A DNA stretch of 36,912 bases from the NCBI RefSeq assembly GCF_014648655.1, contig NZ_BMRN01000051.1:1-36912 (forward strand). Reading direction: 5' to 3'. Both the position numbers and the translations under genes were made by a program. The first letter of the stretch is position 1, and every line of letters starts with the position of its first letter. The stretch comes from Streptomyces atratus. Lineage in GTDB: Bacteria; Actinomycetota; Actinomycetes; Streptomycetales; Streptomycetaceae. This document shows positions 30,920 to 36,912 of this stretch, piece by piece. The notes below the pieces were generated by a model, which saw only the letters and a list, made by a program, of their open reading frames with translations, searched no databases and was not told the DNA's origin.

Positions 30920-32338
30920 GTGGCGACGCCGGAGGCCGGGGATTTCGCGGCTCTGCTGAAGGAACTGAAGGACCGTTCGGGGCGCAGCTACGGGGTTCTC
31001 GCCGGAAGACTGCACGTCAGCACGTCGACGCTCCACCGGTATTGCAACGGTGAGGCGGTGCCGAACGAGTACGCCCCGGTGGAACGGCTGGCGCGGTTGT
31101 GCGGCGCGGGCCCGGACGAGCTGGTCGAGCTGCACCGGCGGTGGATCGTGGCGGATGCGGCACGGAGACGCCCTGCCGCGGCTGCTCCTGCTCCTGCTTC
31201 TGCTCCTGCTCCTGCTCCTGCTCCTGCTTCTGCGGAGCCGGGGCGGGACGCGGGTTCCGACTCGGGTCCGGAGGCGGGTCGTGGCTCCGAGACCGAGTCC
31301 GAGGCCGAGTCCGGGGCTGGTGGCGACGGGTCCGAGCTCACGCCCGCGATCGTGACTGGTGAAGCGAGCCGGCCCCGGCGGTTCCTGGCCTCCGCGCGGG
31401 CGCGCGTGCTGCTCGCGGCCGTCGCCGTCGTCGCGCTGACCGTGCCCACCTCGATCGTCGTCAGCAATCTGTCGGGTACGGACAAGGACGATCTCAGCAA
31501 CGCCCCCGCCGTGGACGTGAAGGACCCGGACGAGGCCGAGCTCGCCGGGCCCGGCCACGACGCGAGCGCCACCGCCTCACCGAGCGGGGCGAAGAAGTCG
31601 GGCAAGCCCGTGCCGTCCGGCTCGGCGACCGTCTCGTCCCCGCCGTCCGGCGGCGCCTCCGCCACGACCGGGGGACATGGCACGGGATCCGGTTCGGGTG
31701 GGCAGCAGAGCGGGGGCGTGCCGCTGAGCGCCACCATCAGCTCGTACAACTGGGAAGAGCCCTGCGGCCAGCACTACGTTCTGGACCAGAAGCCGGAGGA
31801 CGTGCCTCCGCCGCCCTCGCCGCAGGGCACCCGGGGCTGGGCCAAGGCGCTCGGCGGCGTGGACGGCGGCAGCATGCAGCTCGAACTCACCGTGCAGGGG
31901 AAGTCGGGGCAGGCCGTCGTACTGAACGGACTGCATGTGCGGACGCTGTCCCGGAAGGCGCCGCTGGCGTGGTCGGCGTACTCGATGGGCGAGGGCTGCG
32001 GGAGCGGCATCACTCCGCAGTCCTTCGACATCGACCTCGACGACGGCCGGCCGAACCTCACCCCGGTGGCGGGGCAGCAGGCGGATGTGCGGGTGCCGCC
32101 GAAGGACTTCCCGTTCCGGGTGTCCTCCACCGATGTGGAGGTGTTCGACCTCAAGGTCCACGTCGAAGGGCACGACGTCAGCTGGTACCTGGACCTGGAG
32201 TGGAGCAGCGGCGGCCGGACGGGGATGCTGCGCATCGACGACGGCGGGAAGCCGTTCCGTACCAGCAGCATCCAGGCGCGGCCGAAGTACATGTACCGGT
32301 ACGACACGGCCCAGTGGGTGACCAAGGAGTGGGACTAG
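30920..32338 (+). CDS. Membrane-anchored XRE regulator with extracytoplasmic sensor-like domain
   Basis: A 472-residue one-component regulator. Residues about 8-75 form an XRE-like HTH (GRSYGVLAGRLHVSTSTLHRYCNGEAVP). An Ala-Pro repeat and an acidic Ser/Glu-rich linker (about 85-140) lead to a TM helix (about 161-183). The outer part begins with a Ser/Gly/Pro-rich spacer (185-265) and ends in a folded domain (about 268-472; SYNWEEPCGQHYVLDQKP, GCGSGITPQSFDIDLDD, FRVSSTDVEVFDLKV) with two Cys. It may sense an envelope signal and act on the divergent lipoprotein operon. GTG start with AGGAGGGGG 9 nt upstream. Confidence 0.82.
   Translation: MATPEAGDFAALLKELKDRSGRSYGVLAGRLHVSTSTLHRYCNGEAVPNEYAPVERLARLCGAGPDELVELHRRWIVADAARRRPAAAAPAPASAPAPAPAPASAEPGRDAGSDSGPEAGRGSETESEAESGAGGDGSELTPAIVTGEASRPRRFLASARARVLLAAVAVVALTVPTSIVVSNLSGTDKDDLSNAPAVDVKDPDEAELAGPGHDASATASPSGAKKSGKPVPSGSATVSSPPSGGASATTGGHGTGSGSGGQQSGGVPLSATISSYNWEEPCGQHYVLDQKPEDVPPPPSPQGTRGWAKALGGVDGGSMQLELTVQGKSGQAVVLNGLHVRTLSRKAPLAWSAYSMGEGCGSGITPQSFDIDLDDGRPNLTPVAGQQADVRVPPKDFPFRVSSTDVEVFDLKVHVEGHDVSWYLDLEWSSGGRTGMLRIDDGGKPFRTSSIQARPKYMYRYDTAQWVTKEWD
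31184..31232 (+). repeat. GCTCCT hexanucleotide repeat in the XRE-TM gene
   Basis: About eight units of GCTCCT, two of them varied to GCTTCT, encode an Ala-Pro run (APAPASAPAPAPAPAS). The codons GCT and CCT/TCT are unusual for this genome, which marks recent expansion by slippage. Gain or loss of units keeps the frame. Confidence 0.8.
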
Positions 32339-32371
32339 CGTCCCTCGTGGTCACGGCCACCGGGCCGGTGC

Positions 32372-32409
32372 GTACGGACTGTGTACGGAATCCGTACTGA
32401 CTGACTGAC
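32372..32409. repeat. GTACGGA repeats and ACTG tetranucleotide run
   Basis: GTACGGA occurs at 32372-32378 and 32383-32389 and its inverse TCCGTAC at 32391-32397, so the last two make a near-palindrome. ACTGACTGACTGAC follows directly. The block lies between the convergent XRE-TM and argS genes and may act as a weak bidirectional terminator; no stronger hairpin is present in this 78-bp gap. Confidence 0.5.
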
Positions 32410-32416
32410 GTCCTGG

Positions 32417-34189
32417 TCAGAGGCGCTCGGGGGTCCTGATGCCGAGCAGCTCCATGCCCTGGTGCAGGGTGCGGGCGGTGAGGTCCGAGAGGAAGAGGCG
32501 GTTCTCGGCCACATCGCTCGGTACCTCGGGCTTGAGCACCGGGCACTGGTCGTAGAACGTCGTGAAGAGCGACGACAGCTGGTAGAGGTACGAGGCCAGC
32601 TTGTGCGGCTCGTACGCGGCGGCGACCTCGGCCACGACCTCGGCGAACTGGTCCAGGTGCAGGCCCAGCGCGCGCTCGGCCGGGGCCAGCTCCAGCTCCG
32701 GGTGCGGCTGGGACTTCAGCTCGCCCGCCTTGCGCTTGATGGAGCGGGACCGGGCGTGCGCGTACTGGATGTACACGCTCGTGTCGCCGGTCAGCGACAC
32801 CATCTGGTCCAGGTCGAACTTGTAGTCGCGGGCGGCCGACGTCGACAGGTCCGCGTACTTCACCGCGCCGATACCGACCTGCGTGGCGCGCTCGGTGATC
32901 TCCTCGTCGGTGAGGTCCTTGGCCTTTTCGCGCACGACGGTGGACGCCCGGTCGATCGCCTCGTCCAGCAGGTCCTGCAGCCGGACCGTCTCGCCCTCAC
33001 GGGTCTTGAACGGCTTGCCGTCCTTGCCGAGCACCGTGCCGAAGGCGAGCTGCACGGCCTTGACGTCCTCGTTCAGCCAGCCGGCGCGGCGGGCCGTCTC
33101 GAAGACCATCTTGAAGTGCAGGGACTGCCGCGCGTCCACCACGTACAGCAGGGTGTTCGCCTTGAGGTTCTGGACCCGGTCGCGGATCGCGGAGAGGTCC
33201 GTCGCCGCGTAGCCGTAGCCGCCGTTGGACTTCTTGACGATCAGCGGCACCGGGTTGCCGTCCGGGCCCTTCACATCGTCGAAGAACACGCACAGCGCAC
33301 CTTCGGAGCGGACGGCGACGCCCGACTCCTCCAGGATGCGGCAGGTCTCCTCCAACATGGCGTTGTAGCCGGACTCGCCGACGATGTCGGGGTCGCGGAT
33401 CTCCATGTCGAGCTTGTTGAAGACCGAGTAGAAGTAGATCTTCGACTCGTCGACGAAGCGCTGCCACAGGGAAAGGGTTTCCTCGTCACCGGCCTGGAGC
33501 GCCACGACGCGGTCCCGGGAGCGGGCCTTGAACTCCTCGTCGGAGTCGAAGAGCACCCGCGAGGCCTTGTAGAGCCGGTTCAGCGAGGACATGGCGGCTT
33601 CGCCGTCCGCCGCGCCGCCGTCGCCCTCGTGGTTCAGCTCGCCCGGGTGCTCGATCAGGTACTGGATGAGCATGCCGAACTGGGTGCCCCAGTCGCCGAT
33701 GTGGTGCCGCCGGACCACGCTCTCGCCCGTGAACTCCAGGATCTGCACCATCGCGTCACCGATCACCGCGGAACGGAGGTGGCCGACGTGCATCTCCTTG
33801 GCCACGTTCGGCTGCGCGTAGTCGATGACGGTGGTGCCCGCGGCGCTGTTGTACGGCACGCCGAGCCGGCCCTCGTCATCCGCGTCACGCGCGGCGAGGG
33901 TCTCGATGATCGCCCTGTCGGAGAGCGTCACGTTCAGGAAGCCGGGGCCGGAGACCTCGATCTCCTTGATCAGGCCGCCCGCCGGGATCGCGGCCGTGAC
34001 CTGGGACGCCAGCTCGCGCGGGTTGCCCTTGAGCTTCTTGGCCAGGGCCAGGATGCCGTTGGCCTGGAAGTCGGCCCGGTCGCTTCGTCGCAGCAGCGGG
34101 TCCGCGGTGCCGGCATCCGGCAGCGCTGCCGTCAGGGCGTCCGCCAGCTGCTGCTGGAGCGTGGAAGCGAGGGAATTGACCGAGGCCAT
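32417..34189 (-). CDS. argS: Arginyl-tRNA synthetase
   Basis: A 590-residue class I aminoacyl-tRNA synthetase that charges tRNA(Arg). The N-terminal Add-1 domain starts MASVNSLASTLQQQL. The HIGH motif is HVGH (134-137) in PNVAKEMHVGHLRSAVIGD. The KMSKS element is not canonical; the region reads GKDGKPFKTREGETVRL, as usual for many ArgRS. The C-terminal DALR domain (YIQYAHARSRSI, YLYQLSSLFTTFYDQCPVL) ends with MELLGIRTPERL. ATG 34189 is chosen over TTG 34219, which has no ribosome-binding site. It is divergent from lysS. Confidence 0.97.
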   Translation of the reverse strand: MASVNSLASTLQQQLADALTAALPDAGTADPLLRRSDRADFQANGILALAKKLKGNPRELASQVTAAIPAGGLIKEIEVSGPGFLNVTLSDRAIIETLAARDADDEGRLGVPYNSAAGTTVIDYAQPNVAKEMHVGHLRSAVIGDAMVQILEFTGESVVRRHHIGDWGTQFGMLIQYLIEHPGELNHEGDGGAADGEAAMSSLNRLYKASRVLFDSDEEFKARSRDRVVALQAGDEETLSLWQRFVDESKIYFYSVFNKLDMEIRDPDIVGESGYNAMLEETCRILEESGVAVRSEGALCVFFDDVKGPDGNPVPLIVKKSNGGYGYAATDLSAIRDRVQNLKANTLLYVVDARQSLHFKMVFETARRAGWLNEDVKAVQLAFGTVLGKDGKPFKTREGETVRLQDLLDEAIDRASTVVREKAKDLTDEEITERATQVGIGAVKYADLSTSAARDYKFDLDQMVSLTGDTSVYIQYAHARSRSIKRKAGELKSQPHPELELAPAERALGLHLDQFAEVVAEVAAAYEPHKLASYLYQLSSLFTTFYDQCPVLKPEVPSDVAENRLFLSDLTARTLHQGMELLGIRTPERL

Positions 34190-34296
34190 GGGCTGGCTGC
34201 CGTTTCCGTAGGGGTGCAAGGGATCAGGCCCAGTATCCCACGCACTGTAAAGCCGTTTTCGCGCTGCCGGTGGGACCTGGGAGAATGGGCGGTGCC

Positions 34297-34336
34297 CCTA
34301 CGAGTCCCACAAGGGTGTTCCTACGAGTCCTACAAG
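34297..34336 (+). repeat. 17-bp direct repeat in the lysS leader
   Basis: CCTACGAGTCCCACAAG (34297-34313) and CCTACGAGTCCTACAAG (34320-34336) differ at one base and have a 23-bp period. The second copy ends 19 nt before the preferred lysS start. GAGAAT at 34281-34286 could be the -10 of lysS. Confidence 0.75.
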
Positions 34337-34355
34337 AGAGAAGGACGTGCAGACC

Positions 34356-36107
34356 GTGGCTCAGAGTCAGAGCAGCACCGAGACCGACTGGGTCTCCCGC
34401 TTCGCGGACGATGTCATCGCCGAATCGGAGCGTCGTGCGCCTGGCAAACCGGTCGTCGTCGCGTCCGGTCTCTCCCCGTCGGGCCCGATCCACCTGGGCA
34501 ACCTCCGCGAGGTCATGACCCCGCACCTGGTCGCCGACGAGATCCGTCGCCGGGGGTACACCGTCCGGCACCTGATCTCCTGGGACGACTACGACCGCTA
34601 CCGCAAGGTTCCGGGCGGGGTCCCGGGTGTCGACGAGTCCTGGGCCGAGCACATCGGCAAGCCGCTGACCTCGGTGCCCGCCCCGGCCGGGTCGACGTAC
34701 CCGAACTGGGCCGAGCACTTCAAGGCCGCCATGACCGCCGCGCTGGACGAGCTGGGCGTCGAGTACGACGGCATCAGCCAGACCGAGCAGTACACGATGG
34801 GCGCGTACCGCGAGCAGATCCTGCACGCGATGAAGCACCGCGCCGACATCGACGCCGTCCTCGACCGGTACCGGACGAAGAAGGACCCGGCGGCCGCGGG
34901 CAAGGGCAAGAAGCCGCAGCAGCAGAAGAAGGTCGACGAGGCCGAGCTGGAGGCCGAGGCGGGCTCCGGCGCGGCCGGCGAGGACGACGGCAGCGGCGGC
35001 TCGGCCGGCTACTTCCCGTACAAGCCCTACTGCGGCAACTGCGAGAAGGACCTCACGACCGTCACGTCGTACGACGACGACAGCACCGAGCTGAACTACA
35101 CCTGCACCTCCTGCGGCTTCGCCGAGACCGTCCGGCTGAGCGAGTTCAACCGCGGCAAGCTGGTCTGGAAGGTCGACTGGCCGATGCGCTGGGCGTACGA
35201 AGGCGTGATCTTCGAGCCGAGCGGCGTGGACCACTCCTCGCCGGGCTCCTCGTTCGTCGTCGGCGGCCAGATCGTCCGCGAGGTCTTCGACGGCGTACAG
35301 CCGATCGGTCCGATGTATGCCTTCGTCGGCATTTCCGGCATGGCGAAGATGTCCTCAAGCAAGGGCGGCGTGCCGACCCCGGCCGACGCGCTGAAGATCA
35401 TGGAGGCGCCGCTGCTGCGCTGGCTGTACGCGCGCCGCAAGCCCAACCAGTCCTTCAAGATCGCCTTCGATCAGGAGATCCAGCGGCTCTACGACGAGTG
35501 GGACTCGCTGGCGCGCAAGGTCGCGGACGGCTCGGTGCTGTCGGCCGACGCCGCCGCGTACGCGAGGGCCATCGGCACGGCTGCCGGTGAGCTGCCGCGT
35601 ACGCCGCGCCCGCTGCCGTACCGCACGCTCGCTTCGGTCGTCGACATCACGGCCGGGCACGACGAGCAGACGCTGCGCATCCTGAGCGAGCTTGACCCGG
35701 AGAACCCGCTGACCTCGCTGGACGAGGCCCGGCCCCGGCTCGACCGGGCCGAGAACTGGATCACCAGCCAGGTCCCGGCCGAGGCTCGCACGATCGTCCG
35801 CGGCGAGCCGGACAAGGAACTGCTCGGCTCGCTGGACGAGCAGGGCCGTGAGTCGCTGCGGCTGCTCCTGGAAGGACTGGACTCGCACTGGTCGCTGGAC
35901 GGGCTCACCACGCTCGTCTACGGCGTGCCGAAGATCCTGGCGGGCCTGGAGCCGGACGCCAAGCCGACGCCCGAGCTGAAGGCCGCGCAGCGGTCGTTCT
36001 TCGCGCTGCTGTACCGGCTGCTGGTCAGCCGGGACACGGGGCCGCGGCTGCCCACGCTGTTGCTGGCCGTGGGGGCGGACCGGGTGCGGAGGCTGCTGGG
36101 CGCGTAG
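34356..36107 (+). CDS. lysS: Lysyl-tRNA synthetase, class I
   Basis: A 583-residue class I LysRS of the archaeal/actinobacterial type, unrelated in fold to the common class II enzyme. The HIGH-like motif is PSGPIHLGNLRE (H46) and KMSKS is KMSSSK (331-336). A zinc-ribbon-like insertion with two CxxC pairs (YCGNCEKD, CTSCGF) is preceded by a Lys/Glu/Gly-rich linker of about 45 residues (roughly 180-225), which is longer than in archaeal enzymes. GTG 34356 has AAGGA 10 nt upstream; GTG 34347 is only 1 nt from that site. A strong terminator follows. Confidence 0.95.
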   Translation: MAQSQSSTETDWVSRFADDVIAESERRAPGKPVVVASGLSPSGPIHLGNLREVMTPHLVADEIRRRGYTVRHLISWDDYDRYRKVPGGVPGVDESWAEHIGKPLTSVPAPAGSTYPNWAEHFKAAMTAALDELGVEYDGISQTEQYTMGAYREQILHAMKHRADIDAVLDRYRTKKDPAAAGKGKKPQQQKKVDEAELEAEAGSGAAGEDDGSGGSAGYFPYKPYCGNCEKDLTTVTSYDDDSTELNYTCTSCGFAETVRLSEFNRGKLVWKVDWPMRWAYEGVIFEPSGVDHSSPGSSFVVGGQIVREVFDGVQPIGPMYAFVGISGMAKMSSSKGGVPTPADALKIMEAPLLRWLYARRKPNQSFKIAFDQEIQRLYDEWDSLARKVADGSVLSADAAAYARAIGTAAGELPRTPRPLPYRTLASVVDITAGHDEQTLRILSELDPENPLTSLDEARPRLDRAENWITSQVPAEARTIVRGEPDKELLGSLDEQGRESLRLLLEGLDSHWSLDGLTTLVYGVPKILAGLEPDAKPTPELKAAQRSFFALLYRLLVSRDTGPRLPTLLLAVGADRVRRLLGA

Positions 36108-36123
36108 GGGGTACTCGATACGG

Positions 36124-36159
36124 AGGGCCGTCACCCGTTGATTCGGGTGACGGCCCTTT
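36124..36159 (+). terminator. Rho-independent terminator after lysS
   Basis: Perfect 14-bp stem (AGGGCCGTCACCCG at 36124-36137 and CGGGTGACGGCCCT at 36144-36157) with a 6-nt loop and a short T run. Confidence 0.88.
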
Positions 36160-36206
36160 GTCGTTTCCGGTTCCGTCCTCGAACGCCGGGCGGGCCGGGC
36201 GGGGCC

Positions 36207-36912
36207 CTACGCGATGTGGTTCTCCGCCATCTCGTTGTCGAAGCGCTGCTTGAACCCCGGCAGGAGGCGGCGTAGCAGGGCCGCGCTGCGGGGGTGCCTG
36301 ACGTTGTGGCCGTCCGAGAGGTGTATGTCGAGGACTTCCGCGCTCGGGTAGTCCTGGTGTGCGTGCGTGTACGCGGTGAACACCTCGTACGCGATCTTGC
36401 TGAACTCGACTTCGGCCTCGGCCCATTCGGAAGGGTCGGGCTCCTGCTCCTGCACGGGCCGGGGTTCCGGCTCCGGCTCCTCGGACCGGGGCTCCGGCCG
36501 GGGTTCTGCGGCGCGGGGGCCCGGGACGGCGCCGATGGTGCCCACGTTGCCCAGGGGGCGGGTGCGGCCACCGGGGCCCGACGGGACCATGACCGGGGTG
36601 GGCTCCAGGCCCTCGACGTACGTCGGGTTGTACGCACTCTCGTACGCGTCGTCCGGCACCTGGGGCGCCGCGAACCACGGGCTCTCGTGCGAGCCCGGGC
36701 CCTCCTGGGGCCACTCCTCGGCGGCGGCCGGGTCGGAGGGGTGGGTGTGCTGCTGCTCTTGCTCGTACTGCTGCTGGGGGTGGGGCTCGGCGTACGGCAA
36801 CTCGGGCTGGAACTCGCCCGGTTCGACCAGGGCCGGGGCCGGGGGCAGCAGGGCCGGTTCGATGCCTGCGGCGGCGAGGCCGGCCGGGCCGGTCTCGGCC
36901 AGCGGGACGCCG
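36207..36912 (-). CDS. C-terminal part of a probable DUF2637 membrane protein, 5' end outside window
   Basis: The frame is open to the right edge of the window (GVPLAETGPAG at the edge), so the start lies outside. About 235 residues are visible. Most are Pro/Glu/Gln-rich linker. The C-terminal ~65 residues are a folded helical domain: FSKIAYEVFTAYTHAHQDYPSAEVLDIHLSDGHNVRHP, then SAALLRRLLPGFKQRF. This resembles, from memory, the C-terminus of DUF2637 (SpdB-like) proteins that carry N-terminal membrane helices and are frequent in Streptomyces. The membrane part cannot be seen here. PE-rich repeats (EPRPEPRSEEPEPEPRP) sit in the linker. Confidence 0.6.
   Translation of the reverse strand, partial: GVPLAETGPAGLAAAGIEPALLPPAPALVEPGEFQPELPYAEPHPQQQYEQEQQHTHPSDPAAAEEWPQEGPGSHESPWFAAPQVPDDAYESAYNPTYVEGLEPTPVMVPSGPGGRTRPLGNVGTIGAVPGPRAAEPRPEPRSEEPEPEPRPVQEQEPDPSEWAEAEVEFSKIAYEVFTAYTHAHQDYPSAEVLDIHLSDGHNVRHPRSAALLRRLLPGFKQRFDNEMAENHIA

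Noticed and set aside
31184..31232. Regular short repeats that might suggest a CRISPR array
   Set aside because: The units are hexanucleotides inside a coding frame with no spacers; it is a slippage tract.
32462..35590. A very long plus-strand open frame running antisense to argS and into lysS in the wrong frame
   Set aside because: In this GC-rich genome stop codons are rare in shadow frames. The translation is Arg/Gly/Val-rich without domains, while argS and lysS are certain.

Overview
The window is a high-GC, gene-dense stretch of a Streptomyces chromosome core. Signs of this are the third-position GC bias, the developmental pair bldN/rsbN, the redox repressor rex fused into a heme operon, the actinobacterial 32-residue ribosomal protein bS22, a class I lysyl-tRNA synthetase and XRE-DUF5753/DUF397 pairs. 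From memory, the order phosphatase-like/bdtA/bS22/epimerase/acyltransferase, rsbN-bldN-HAD, glutaredoxin/rex-hemACD-hemB resembles the S. coelicolor SCO33xx region. I could not run a database comparison.

Layout. 1-95: 3' end of a 5S rRNA and its terminator. 124-4092 (+): HAD phosphatase, MFS transporter, AcuC-like deacetylase and a phosphatase-like protein. 4188-7008 (+): the small MerR-like regulator BdtA, bS22, a degenerate SDR/epimerase and a PlsC-type acyltransferase, ending in a strong terminator shared with the convergent rsbN. 7113-10626 (-): rsbN, bldN and a HAD-IB phosphatase; rsbN has a visible sigma-BldN-type promoter, giving the usual sigma/anti-sigma feedback. 10798-17372 (+): glutaredoxin, the rex-hemACD operon behind a near-perfect Rex operator, then hemB with its own leaderless promoter. 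17600-20449 (+): a large secreted beta-helix protein carrying a PDZ domain.

20549-27118 (-): a class A PBP with an altered third transpeptidase motif, HEAT-repeat and membrane proteins, DUF4253, a maltokinase-cap-like protein, DUF397 and XRE-DUF5753 genes behind a clear inverted repeat, and a HEAT-repeat protein with an unusual N-terminal domain. 27119-30745 is the most accessory-looking part: a GNAT gene, a gene of unknown function in a small islet, a lipoprotein whose 3' end seems replaced by that islet, a DUF4232 lipoprotein, and a 32-residue membrane protein too short for ordinary gene calling. The last two are divergent from a membrane-anchored XRE regulator (30920-32338). 32417-36107 holds the divergent argS and lysS; the window ends inside a probable DUF2637 protein.

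No CRISPR array, complete mobile element or tRNA gene was seen. The best candidates for an undescribed system are the divergent locus 29879-32338 (tiny membrane protein, DUF4232 lipoprotein, trans-membrane XRE regulator) and the XRE/DUF397 cassette with its putative operator and downstream genes.
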